A stretch of 64,000 nt of DNA, from the NCBI RefSeq assembly GCF_001665785.1, contig NZ_LZSO01000013.1, forward strand, positions 124,001 to 188,000, read 5' to 3'. This stretch comes from Mycolicibacterium peregrinum. GTDB lineage: Bacteria > Actinomycetota > Actinomycetes > Mycobacteriales > Mycobacteriaceae. The notes under the pieces were generated by a model, which did not search any database, was not told the origin of the DNA, and worked only from the letters and a program-made list of their open reading frames with translations. A program made the position numbers and the translations under genes. Positions 8,729 through 16,616 of the stretch are shown one piece after another; position 1 is the stretch's first letter, and the number at the start of each line of letters is the position of its first letter.

Positions 8729-9822
8729 GGCGGCCCCCATTGTTCTTGTGGTTGCGGGATACCGTTGCGCGGGAACGGGAATTCCGCGCGTGGACCTGCG
8801 TTGTCGGGCGGCTGCCCGGCGTTGTCTCCTCTTCGGAATCCGAATGCGTAGTCCAAGAACGGTTGCAGGAGTTGAGGCATGCTCAAGTTGGCGATCTGGG
8901 CCTGGTAGTACGGGCCGCTGGATACCAGCTCACCGGTGCTCAATTCGTACTTCGCCAAGCCGGGCAGCGCCTTGGCGATGTTGTCACGGTTCTTCTCCAG
9001 AACAGCGGTGACGGCGTTGAGTTTGTCGAGCGTGGGTGCCAGTTCGGCCTCGTTGTCGTGCACCAGGCCGGTGAGCTGGTTGGCCACTGCCGAGGTGTTG
9101 GCGAGCAGTTCAACGATGCCCTGACGCACTTGCACGAGCACATCGAGTAACGCATTGCCGTCGAGGATCAGGGTGTTGACCTGCTGGCTACGCTCGGCGA
9201 GCACCGCACTGACATCGCCGATGTGTCTGAACAGCTCGCCCAGGGTCTGGTTGCGCGCATTGAGCGCCCGGGACAATCGGGTGAGACCGTCGAACGTCGA
9301 TCCCAGATCCGGTGAGATCGCCTCGATGGTGGCCGAGAGTGCGTCGAGGGACTGGTTGAGGGTGCCGGTATCGGTGCCGGCGATATCGGTGGTGAGGTCA
9401 CCAACGGCTTCGGTGAGCGAGTAGGGCGATGAGGTGCGAGTCGATGGGATGACATCCAGGGCTCGCATCCGTCCGGGCCCGGCAGTGTTCACGGTCAGCA
9501 CCCGCTGTCCCAACAGCGAGCCGGTGCGGATGTGGGCGGTGGTCTGCGATCCCAACGAAATGTCACTGCTGAGCGAGAAGGTGACGAGCGCCTGCCCGTC
9601 GTGAAGCTCCACGCCGGATACGGTGCCGACTTTCGTTCCCGACATGGTGACGTTATTGCCTTGGGTCAACCCGCCGGCTTGATCGAACAAGGCAAGGTAT
9701 CTGATCTCGGTGGCATAGGACACCAACTGTTGGCTCCGCATCCCGACGGCGATGACCAGGAGGATCACAACGACACCGATGAAGCCGCGTCGGATCAGCT
9801 GGGGTCCACGGTATTTCAGCAT
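8725..9822 (-). CDS. mceC: MCE family protein MceC
   Basis: A 365-residue Mce subunit with an N-terminal membrane anchor (about residues 10-30), the MCE domain (LALFDQAGGLTQGNNVTMSG, KVGTVSGVEL) and the helical extension. The start MLKYRG at 9822 overlaps the mceB stop by one base (TGATG). An upstream GTG at 9837 is possible but would overlap mceB by 16 bases. It lacks the proline-rich tail seen in MceD and MceF. Confidence 0.93.
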   Translation of the reverse strand: MLKYRGPQLIRRGFIGVVVILLVIAVGMRSQQLVSYATEIRYLALFDQAGGLTQGNNVTMSGTKVGTVSGVELHDGQALVTFSLSSDISLGSQTTAHIRTGSLLGQRVLTVNTAGPGRMRALDVIPSTRTSSPYSLTEAVGDLTTDIAGTDTGTLNQSLDALSATIEAISPDLGSTFDGLTRLSRALNARNQTLGELFRHIGDVSAVLAERSQQVNTLILDGNALLDVLVQVRQGIVELLANTSAVANQLTGLVHDNEAELAPTLDKLNAVTAVLEKNRDNIAKALPGLAKYELSTGELVSSGPYYQAQIANLSMPQLLQPFLDYAFGFRRGDNAGQPPDNAGPRAEFPFPRNGIPQPQEQWGPP

Positions 9823-10853
9823 CAGTTGTCTGAGCACCTTCCCGCTTCTTGCTTCATCCAGGGGAAGACCGCTGTGCGTCCTTGAAGATCGGTGACCCGA
9901 ACTGCGACGCCGCAGAGGTAGTAGTTGAAGAAGCTGCCGTAGGCGCCCAGCCGCGCCAGTTTCCGGTAGTTGTTCGGCATCCGCTGCAGTCCGGCGTCGA
10001 GGTGGTCTTTTTGGGTGTCCAGGTTGGGGGCCAGACGGTTGAGCTCGTCGACGGTGCCGGCCAGCGGCGGGCGCGCCTGGGTCAGCAGGTCGGCCAGCGA
10101 CGCGGTCCCGCTGTCGAGGGCAGTGATCGCGTTACCGACGGGATCGCGATCGGCGGCGAGGTGACTGGCGAGCTGCTGCAGGCGATCGATCGTGCCGGAG
10201 AACTTCTCGCTGTCTTTGGAAAGGGTGCCCACGGCCGTGTTGAGGTTGTCGATGAGTTGCTGAATGAGCTGATCGTTGTTGGCCAGGTCGGTCGTGAACG
10301 AGGAGGTTTCCGACAGCAACGATTGCAGGGCACCGTCTTGCCCTTGCAGGACCTGAAGCAACGATTGGGTGAGCGCGTTGACGTCGTCGGGATTCAATCC
10401 TTGGGTTACCGGCCGCAGGCCACCCAGGAGTAAGTCCAGGTCGAGCGCCGGCTCGGTACGTTCGACAGGAATCTGGGCCTCGGCGGGCAGGATGGTGGCC
10501 GCCGGCCCGGGCGCAGCGGCGAGTTCGAGGTAGCGGTCCCCGGTCAGGTTGAGATAGCGCACTATCGCCTTGGTCCCGGTGGTCAGCACCGCCGCGCGAT
10601 CCGCATCGAAGGTGACCAGCACCGTGGTGTCCGGCCGTAGTTCGATGCTCGTGACGGTGCCGACGCGGATGCCGGCCACCCGCACCGAATCCCCCTGTTT
10701 CAAACTGGAAGCGTCGGCAAACACTGCTGAATAGTCTTGCGCTGATCCGGTCCGGTACTGGCCGAAAACAACGAACAAGCAGGCAGTGAGTATCGCCATC
10801 ACGACACCGAAAACTCCGAATTTGAGCGCCGTGGACATCGTCGAGCGCCTCAT
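9822..10853 (-). CDS. mceB: MCE family protein MceB
   Basis: A 343-residue Mce subunit beginning MRRSTMSTALK, with a membrane anchor (FGVFGVVMAILTACLFVVFG) and an MCE domain (YSAVFADASSLKQGDSVRVAG). The ATG overlaps the mceA stop as ATGA. The longer reading frame upstream is inside mceA and has no mycobacterial MceB character, so it was excluded. The C-terminus contains the cysteine-bearing segment YYLCGV usual for MceB-like proteins. Confidence 0.94.
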   Translation of the reverse strand: MRRSTMSTALKFGVFGVVMAILTACLFVVFGQYRTGSAQDYSAVFADASSLKQGDSVRVAGIRVGTVTSIELRPDTTVLVTFDADRAAVLTTGTKAIVRYLNLTGDRYLELAAAPGPAATILPAEAQIPVERTEPALDLDLLLGGLRPVTQGLNPDDVNALTQSLLQVLQGQDGALQSLLSETSSFTTDLANNDQLIQQLIDNLNTAVGTLSKDSEKFSGTIDRLQQLASHLAADRDPVGNAITALDSGTASLADLLTQARPPLAGTVDELNRLAPNLDTQKDHLDAGLQRMPNNYRKLARLGAYGSFFNYYLCGVAVRVTDLQGRTAVFPWMKQEAGRCSDN

Positions 10854-12091
10854 CCGGGTTGCCCGATTTGCGCGGAGTTCCGTGGCGGCCCGGCGATCGG
10901 CCCGAACAGCATTTGCTTGAGGCCGGCGGAGTTCAGCAGAACCCCTTCGTTTCCGTATCGAGCGGGGTTGGTGCCGACGTCGGCGATGACGAATGGCGGC
11001 CGGGACAGATAGCGCACGTTCGGCAACCCCGAGACGCATTGTGGGCCACCGGTCGCAGCGACCTTCGGCAGATCGATCGGGTACCGGTACCGCTCCTTGC
11101 CCAGGACGAACCCCGCATTGACCATGGCACCGGGAACTTGCGGTTGCTTGATGTAGGCGGCTTGGATCAATCCTCCCATCAGGCAGTACAAGGCTTGGTT
11201 GTACTGTCCGGTCAAATCGGTCGTCGGCGCCAACAGATGCACGGCATCGGTCAGTTGGGCACGGTTGGTCGTCAAGACGTCGTTGCCGGCATCGGCGAGC
11301 CCGATCGTGCTGACCAGGAATGCATCGAGGTTGTGCTGCTCGTCAACGATGCTCTGACTGATCTTGTTTGCGTTGCCGGCAGCGGTGAGCAGCCCAGGTG
11401 CCGTATCGGCGTAGACGCTGAGTACTGTTGGCGCAGTGGCCAAGTCGTGGCTCAAGGCCGGCAAACCCGGTTCAAGGGTGGCGAGGTAGGCGTCCAGGTC
11501 GACCAGCATTTGGCCTAGCGACTGCCCGCGGCCGTTGAAGGCGGAGCCGATCGCGCCCAGAGTCTGGTTGAGTTTGGCGGGGTCGATCGTCGACAACACC
11601 GCGTTGAGCTGCTCGAAAACAGTGTTCACCTCGACAGTGACCCGCGAGGCGTCCAGTACTTGACCGGGAAACATCGTCTGCGGTGACGGATCCGCCGGAT
11701 CGATGAGCTGAACGTACTTCGCACCGAACACGGTGGTCGATGCGATATCGACCCCGACGTTGGCCGGAATCTGCTGCAGCTGTGCTGGATCCATCGACAA
11801 ATGCAGGACCGCGCGCCCGTTGGGCAGCGTCTCCAACGACTTGACAGCTCCGACTTGGACCCCCCGCAGTTTGACCTTGGCGTCGGGGTTCATCACCAGG
11901 CCCGCCCGGGGCGACATCACCGTCACCGGAACCGATGAGTTCAGATCACCGCGAAACATCACCGCCACCATGGCGACCGCCAGGCCGACGATCAGCACCG
12001 TGATCAGCCCGGCCACCGGGCGCGACCATGCACGCCCAACGCGGGAGTTTGGCTTCACCCGGCGTTTCACCCCCTCCAAGTCCGCGATCAC
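10850..12091 (-). CDS. mceA: MCE family protein MceA (first gene of the operon)
   Basis: A 413-residue Mce subunit with an anchor at about residues 26-48 (LITVLIVGLAVAMVAVMFRG), an MCE domain (VTVMSPRAGLVMNPDAKVKLRG) and a long helical region. The start was set at a GTG at 12091; a TTG two codons upstream is the only longer option, and no strong ribosome-binding site distinguishes them. In mycobacteria mceA normally follows yrbEA and yrbEB, the permease genes. Here the 407 bases upstream hold no gene and the next gene is unrelated, so this is an orphan mceA-F cluster. It would have to use YrbE/MlaE-type permeases encoded elsewhere. Confidence 0.94.
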   Translation of the reverse strand: MIADLEGVKRRVKPNSRVGRAWSRPVAGLITVLIVGLAVAMVAVMFRGDLNSSVPVTVMSPRAGLVMNPDAKVKLRGVQVGAVKSLETLPNGRAVLHLSMDPAQLQQIPANVGVDIASTTVFGAKYVQLIDPADPSPQTMFPGQVLDASRVTVEVNTVFEQLNAVLSTIDPAKLNQTLGAIGSAFNGRGQSLGQMLVDLDAYLATLEPGLPALSHDLATAPTVLSVYADTAPGLLTAAGNANKISQSIVDEQHNLDAFLVSTIGLADAGNDVLTTNRAQLTDAVHLLAPTTDLTGQYNQALYCLMGGLIQAAYIKQPQVPGAMVNAGFVLGKERYRYPIDLPKVAATGGPQCVSGLPNVRYLSRPPFVIADVGTNPARYGNEGVLLNSAGLKQMLFGPIAGPPRNSAQIGQPG

Positions 12092-12250
12092 ACCCAATCA
12101 AGTGCGCCCGGCGGATCGCACGCGACGGCTGCGAATGCCCAAACAACCTGGACAGCAGCCGTTTTACGATCCCTGCGCACGTTGCGGCCCACCACGCTGA
12201 TCACCGCCATCAGATCTGCGTCGCCTACGGTCACCCGAAGGTCAGCCGCG

Positions 12251-12271
12251 ATATACCTCTAAAGGTATAAC
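12251..12271. promoter_or_regulatory. Palindrome, putative operator A1 of the mce-locus GntR regulator
   Basis: TATACCT and AGGTATA form perfect 7-bp arms around CTAA. The core CCTCTAAAGG fits the local consensus ATAYCT-N-TA-N-AGRTAT shared with three other intergenic palindromes here. It lies about 160 bases before the mceA start. Confidence 0.5.
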
Positions 12272-12472
12272 GCAGCACACGTTCAATTGTCCAGCCTTTC
12301 GCGCAGTAACACCAAGCGGCGATCCCATAGCACTCGCCTCGTCGATAGCGTCAATAAATCCCAGGTCAAAGCCATCATGAGGGGCTCGATGGCGCCAATA
12401 AGAGACACTCGGCGCGCCGACACCGGGACAAATACAAGAGTCCGCGACCTCGCTCGTCTGCGAGCTCGCATC

Positions 12473-12493
12473 AGATATCTATATAGATATAAC
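12473..12493. promoter_or_regulatory. Palindrome, putative operator A2 of the mce-locus GntR regulator
   Basis: Contains the perfect 16-bp palindrome ATATCTATATAGATAT (12475-12490). It matches site A1 at 15 of 21 positions when the centres are aligned. It sits just beyond the solute-binding gene stop, in the mceA upstream interval. Confidence 0.5.
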
Positions 12494-12498
12494 TTCTG

Positions 12499-13662
12499 CT
12501 ATCGATCCACGACAGGACCACTCACGTGACCCTCGATGGTCGCGTGCAGTACGGAAGCGCTGCCGTCCGGGAGCACTCGTCTTGCGACCAGAAATTCACT
12601 GCCGACCCAACCGTGCCGGATGAACTTCCCGAACCTCATTCGTGTCCCGGGAGCACCAGTCGCCGCGGGCAGCATCTTGATGCGCTCCAACGCTTCTCTG
12701 ACAGCCGGGCCCGTCAACGGTCGAGCATCGGCGAGCGCGGTCATCATGAGCCGGCCGACGTCGTAGCAGTACAAGGGAAAGAAATACTCGGGGCGGTGCC
12801 CGTGGGCCCGCTCGAAACGATCCAGGAACGCCTGCCCGGTCTGGTTGCGCTCGTCGTACTGGTCAAGCCCGATCCAGCCGGCGAGTTGCTCGCGCCACCA
12901 TTGGCTGGTCGCGGCGAACTCGAACGCCGTCGTCGTGTACCGCGGCGGCATCCAACCGATACCCTCCAGTGCAGCGTTCATGCCGATGATTCCCAAGCCG
13001 AAACCGACGTGCATGATGGCGTCCGGCTGGTGGGCGGCCAGCACCGTTACTGCCGTTCGCTTCTCGCGCTCCACCTGAGGGATGCCAACCTCTGCGGTAA
13101 TCGTCAACCCGACGTCGCGGCAGGCTTCCCGTGCCGTTCGCAGATATTCTCTGCCGATCAGGCTGTCCTCGAACGCCAGACCCACGGTGCGGCACCCGTC
13201 GAGAGCGGCGACGGTGGCCATGATGATCGGCTCCTCCTCCATGGAACCAGCCGGAAGCCCGAAAACCCACTCCCCCAGCATGCTTTCGGAGGCGGCCATC
13301 GTGATGATCGGTACCTCGGCCAGACCCTCGACGTACGGGCGCAATGCGACCCCGTTCTCGGAGACCCAGGGACCGAAGATCACCAAGGCATCCTGCTCAA
13401 CCAACCCGAAGAAGGCGTCGCGTACCGCCCGGAACGAACCCTTCGGCAAGCCCTGAACAGCGCGGATAACGAATTCTACTGGCCGTTCTAGGATTCCACT
13501 CTCGAGATACTCGTCAGCAACGAGTTGCAGCGCCGGAAGGACGTTTGCGTCGTAGCCGTGATCTTCGTCCAGGTAATCGATGAGCAACCCGATGCGTGCC
13601 GGGGTGAGGCCAGCCACGGGCGCCTCCAGATTGTCGGGCGCCAGGGAGACCCGGCGATACAT
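12499..13662 (-). CDS. Type 1 periplasmic-binding-fold protein (ABC solute-binding-like), no signal peptide
   Basis: A 387-residue protein resembling the Leu/Ile/Val-binding (LivK/AmiC) class of type 1 periplasmic binding folds. It has two Rossmann-like lobes, seen in RIGLLIDYLDEDHGYDANVLPA, ALVIFGPWVSENGVALRP, VPIITMAAS and CRTVGLAFEDSLIGREYLR. Unlike a normal transport receptor it lacks a signal peptide or lipobox: the domain begins within 25 residues of the ATG, and no upstream in-frame extension supplies one. No permease or ATPase genes are adjacent. It could be a cytosolic ligand sensor in the AmiC style, or a receptor exported by an unusual route. It lies between the mce operon and a GntR regulator and may share their control. 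Confidence 0.8.
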   Translation of the reverse strand: MYRRVSLAPDNLEAPVAGLTPARIGLLIDYLDEDHGYDANVLPALQLVADEYLESGILERPVEFVIRAVQGLPKGSFRAVRDAFFGLVEQDALVIFGPWVSENGVALRPYVEGLAEVPIITMAASESMLGEWVFGLPAGSMEEEPIIMATVAALDGCRTVGLAFEDSLIGREYLRTAREACRDVGLTITAEVGIPQVEREKRTAVTVLAAHQPDAIMHVGFGLGIIGMNAALEGIGWMPPRYTTTAFEFAATSQWWREQLAGWIGLDQYDERNQTGQAFLDRFERAHGHRPEYFFPLYCYDVGRLMMTALADARPLTGPAVREALERIKMLPAATGAPGTRMRFGKFIRHGWVGSEFLVARRVLPDGSASVLHATIEGHVSGPVVDR

Positions 13663-13713
13663 CTGACAATTCGAATCACCTCAAGCTAACGCATCATCAG
13701 GGCCAGCGTCCAG

Positions 13714-13734
13714 AGAAGCCTCTATAGGTTTCCC
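13714..13734. promoter_or_regulatory. Palindrome, putative operator A3 upstream of the solute-binding-like gene
   Basis: The core CCTCTATAGG (13719-13728) differs from the core of site A1 by one base; the 21-base windows agree at 14 positions. It lies about 55 bases upstream of the solute-binding-like gene, in the short gap before the GntR gene end. Confidence 0.45.
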
Positions 13735-13753
13735 TCCAGCGCCGTCGCCTGCG

Positions 13754-14530
13754 TCATTGGTGGTGGTTTACCTCGATCGTCGAACTGCCACGCTCCCCGA
13801 GCAGAGCTCGCCGCACTCGCGCCATGTGCGCGGCGCAGTGGGACTGCGCTCCGTCACCGTCCCCGGCAGCGATCAGATCGACGAGCTGTTCGAACTCGCG
13901 GATCGTGCGACGTCGCGACGTAACCGGTTCTCCTTGGCTTCGCGTCAGGACATCAGCAACCGCCGCACGGGTGATGACCTCGTTGATCATTTCGCAGATG
14001 ATGATCAGGGTCTGATTTCCGGCCAACTGCACCATCTCGCTGTGGAAACCGACCATTGCCGTGGTGCAGGCCCTCGGATCCTGAACGGTGCGCTTCATCT
14101 CGATCACGAACTCACGCAGTCGCACCGCGGCACGTTCACGTCCGCGGGACAGGGCTACTATTCGCGCCAAGGCAGGTTCGATTACGGCACTGGCTTCGAA
14201 CACATCGGCCAGCGATATGCTGCGGGACTGCATCACGAGGGCAGCCGCGCGAGCAGTCATACGCTGATCTGGCCGGTGTACGACCACACCGCCCAGTGCA
14301 CCCCGCAGCACCGAAATCAGACCTTCGGCCTCCAGGATGCGCAATGACTCGCGCAATGACGGACGCGACACCTGGAAGCGTTCCAACAGCTCGGCCTCGG
14401 TGCCCAGGAGGTCGCCCTCGTCCAGCCTTCCGGCGATGATGAGCTCACGCAGTTCGTCGGCTATCTGCTTTGGCTTTCCCGACGCCGAGCCGCCGGAAGT
14501 TCCACCCTTCGCCGCAGTCGGCTTGGCCAC
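13754..14530 (-). CDS. GntR family regulator, FadR/FCD type, probable regulator of the mce locus
   Basis: A 258-residue regulator. The winged helix is at about residues 20-85 (IADELRELIIAGRLDEGDLL, TEAELLERFQVSRPSLRESL, ILEAEGLISVLRG). An FCD ligand-binding domain follows (DVFEASAVIEPALARIVAL; His/Asn motifs in FHSEMVQLAGNQ). The start was set at GTG 14530 because AGGGAG precedes it at a good distance; the longer frame opens with a TTG and no ribosome-binding site. In M. tuberculosis, mce1 and mce2 are repressed by GntR/FCD proteins (Mce1R, Mce2R), so a role in controlling the neighbouring mce operon is likely. Four related palindromes in this locus are candidate binding sites, one of them in its own divergent promoter. 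Confidence 0.9.
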   Translation of the reverse strand: MAKPTAAKGGTSGGSASGKPKQIADELRELIIAGRLDEGDLLGTEAELLERFQVSRPSLRESLRILEAEGLISVLRGALGGVVVHRPDQRMTARAAALVMQSRSISLADVFEASAVIEPALARIVALSRGRERAAVRLREFVIEMKRTVQDPRACTTAMVGFHSEMVQLAGNQTLIIICEMINEVITRAAVADVLTRSQGEPVTSRRRTIREFEQLVDLIAAGDGDGAQSHCAAHMARVRRALLGERGSSTIEVNHHQ

Positions 14531-14646
14531 TCGTCTCCCTACCGTCCGATCAATCGGGGGCAACACCTCGAACAACGACCAAACTATCCGATTGCCCAAC
14601 CGGGTAGTAGCCGTCAGTCCCCTTGCTCCTCCGTGTCCTTTACAAA

Positions 14647-14667
14647 GGATATATCTAGAGATTTAAA
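14647..14667. promoter_or_regulatory. Palindrome, putative operator A4 in the gntR divergent promoter
   Basis: GATATATCTAGAGATTTAA matches site A2 at 15 of 21 positions and site A1 at 13 of 21. It lies between the GntR gene and the divergent unknown gene, 63 bases before the latter's ATG, so it could control both. Confidence 0.45.
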
Positions 14668-14729
14668 TGAGGTCCTGGAAGCCGGGACAACATCCGCGGT
14701 GTGATCGACTTCAGGTTGGGGGCCGGACA

Positions 14730-15719
14730 ATGAGCGATTTCGAGTTCACCGTGACCACGGTTCCACCCGCCCTTGACCACTATCGCCGGGACTGGGCCCC
14801 GGGTCCGGGTGTCGGACTGGCCGGCATGTGGATCGGCGCAGTGGTCAACGATGCTGCAGGACAAACCTATTGGGGACTGCGCGGAGCTGATGACTTCCTC
14901 ACCGGAATGACGCATGTGGTGTCACCGATCACCGGCTTCAAGAAGCTGGCGACATCGTTCGATCCCGACCCGCCACACCTGTTCGCGGAGTACTCGACCA
15001 TCGACTGGTTCGAGCCGATGTCCTACGCCGACTCCGGTTCGTCGGTCACGTTGAGTTATCCCAGTGGACGCATCGAGCGCGACGCCGGAGGGGTCCACTG
15101 GCACGATGCCGGCGGACGCTGGGAAATGCACGGTACCAACGTCACCGACGTGTTCACCGTCCACGTTCCGATGCAGAACGGTGTGTCCGAGCAGGTGTAC
15201 TACCGGCACCAACTGATGGCGGCCAGCGGCACTGTCGACGGCGTCCCCGTCTCGGGGTACCTCCATCAGGACTATGCCTTCGGACCACCCGGACGGGTGT
15301 ACCCCGAGCTTCCCATCGTCCGGCGCCTGCAGGGCATGTGGGTGTCGTGGATGCACGAGTACCCGGATGGGCGGTGGGGCGGTGGCTGTTTCTGGCAGGG
15401 GCGCGACGGCGTCGCCTTCGGTCCCGGCTATCAGGCCAGCGTCGGAGTCACCACCGCATACGACGACATCACCGCTACGCCGACGTTCGACGGCGCCGGC
15501 AAGCTGACCAGGCTGGTTACCAATATCGGTTCGGACACATACACATTCACGTTCGACACGTCCGGCAGCTATATCCACTACTTCGGCCGGCTCACAGCCA
15601 GTTCGTCGGGCAAGGTTCCGGCACGCAGCTGGTGCTGGGTCGAATACGCCGGCGCCCTGCTCACCCCCGAACTACTGGACATGGCGATGGCGCCATTCAA
15701 CCTCGCTCGTGGGCTGTGA
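14730..15719 (+). CDS. Hypothetical protein, possibly lipocalin-like beta-barrel
   Basis: A 329-residue protein that I do not recognise with certainty. It starts at ATG 14730 (MSDFEFT), preceded by a G-rich ribosome-binding site; the upstream extension of the frame looks noncoding. There is no signal peptide or membrane segment. It is rich in aromatic and glycine residues in a two-fold pattern (GLAGMWIGAVVNDAAGQTYW, MWVSWMHEYPDGRWGGGCFW). That pattern recalls the AttH/CrtC-like lipocalin-type proteins that bind or act on hydrophobic, often steroid or carotenoid, compounds. It is divergent from the GntR regulator and may belong to the mce-locus regulon. Confidence 0.6.
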   Translation: MSDFEFTVTTVPPALDHYRRDWAPGPGVGLAGMWIGAVVNDAAGQTYWGLRGADDFLTGMTHVVSPITGFKKLATSFDPDPPHLFAEYSTIDWFEPMSYADSGSSVTLSYPSGRIERDAGGVHWHDAGGRWEMHGTNVTDVFTVHVPMQNGVSEQVYYRHQLMAASGTVDGVPVSGYLHQDYAFGPPGRVYPELPIVRRLQGMWVSWMHEYPDGRWGGGCFWQGRDGVAFGPGYQASVGVTTAYDDITATPTFDGAGKLTRLVTNIGSDTYTFTFDTSGSYIHYFGRLTASSSGKVPARSWCWVEYAGALLTPELLDMAMAPFNLARGL

Positions 15720-15812
15720 CCTGCGTTCAACCCGCGAGGTTTCATCTCCTGGCGGGAAACCCGGGTAAACGCCGGACCGAGATCAGCCATGTGGACCGAA
15801 GCCGTCGAAAAC

Positions 15813-16616
15813 TCAGTCCGCCACGCGGTCGGCGACCAGCCCCTCCTGCACCAGGGTGGCGGCGACCGCACCGTCGGCGCGCAGCAGGCTGGACGTGATC
15901 AGCCCGCGGCCCCGCGCGGCGGCCGGTGAGCGTGACTCCAGCAGATTCCACTCCCCGGCCTGCACCGGGCGGTGAAACCAGATCGACGAATCCGTTGTGC
16001 CACTACGGTGACTGCGCGACCGCATGCTGTGCCCGTGCACGGCAAGCGCAGGATCGATGCCGTACAGGTCGGTGATGTACACCGCGATCAACGTGTGCAA
16101 CAACGGATCATCCGGCAGTTCGGTGGTGACCCGCCACCACATGCGGCGCACGAACTCTTCACCCGAACCGTCGTCGGCGATGCGGATGTCGAACTCGTCG
16201 AGGGGCAGGGACGGCGCAGGGCCGGGTGGGCCGGTGCACGGAAGCACCTCGGGGTCGTGCGGCATCGCACCGAGCCCGTGTGCGGGCCCGGCGAGAGCCG
16301 TCGCGAACGACACTGTGGCCGTGGTCAGCATGCGGCCATGCTCATACGATTCGATACGCCGGGTCGACGCGGTACGCCCGTCGTACACCCGCTGCACGCG
16401 GTACTCAGCGGCCTGCCCGGCGTTTCCACCGCGCAGGAACTGCAGGTGCATGTTGGTCGGTGACCGGTCGTCGCCCACGGTTCGGCAGGCCGCCGCCAGG
16501 CTCTGCGCGGCCAGCAGCCCGCCGTAGGCCCGCTTGCCCTCCGGCCCGCTGGCCTGCCCGGTGAACACGTCACCGTCTCCAGCGCGTAGGTCCAACAGCT
16601 TCAGCAGAGCACTCAT
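15813..16616 (-). CDS. TesB-like acyl-CoA thioesterase (double hot-dog)
   Basis: A 267-residue protein with two hot-dog halves. The first contains GPEGKRAYGGLLAAQSLAAA and the second SIWFHRPVQAGEWNLLES, with RGLITSSLLRADGAVAATLVQEGL at the end; these are typical of the acyl-CoA thioesterase II family. Such enzymes hydrolyse acyl-CoA to free acid and CoA. The ATG overlaps the CoA-transferase stop (ATGA); the long frame upstream is a shadow inside that gene. It is the last gene of the five-gene operon that begins with the enamidase-like amidohydrolase, and may release CoA from dead-end thioesters. Confidence 0.88.
   Translation of the reverse strand: MSALLKLLDLRAGDGDVFTGQASGPEGKRAYGGLLAAQSLAAACRTVGDDRSPTNMHLQFLRGGNAGQAAEYRVQRVYDGRTASTRRIESYEHGRMLTTATVSFATALAGPAHGLGAMPHDPEVLPCTGPPGPAPSLPLDEFDIRIADDGSGEEFVRRMWWRVTTELPDDPLLHTLIAVYITDLYGIDPALAVHGHSMRSRSHRSGTTDSSIWFHRPVQAGEWNLLESRSPAAARGRGLITSSLLRADGAVAATLVQEGLVADRVAD

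Larger units (their letters stand above)
12092..12498. other. Gene-free regulatory interval upstream of mceA
   Basis: About 400 bases with no credible coding region. They hold two AT-rich palindromes (12251-12271 and 12473-12493, listed separately). There is also a 12-bp perfect palindrome TGCGAGCTCGCA at 12459-12470, which could be part of a terminator for the solute-binding gene on its right. The AT content is higher than in the neighbouring genes. The interval is too short to hide yrbE genes, each of which is usually over 700 bases. Confidence 0.7.

Noticed and set aside
12092..12498. Hidden or decayed yrbE genes before mceA
   Set aside because: The interval is too short and no hydrophobic permease-like frame is present on either strand.
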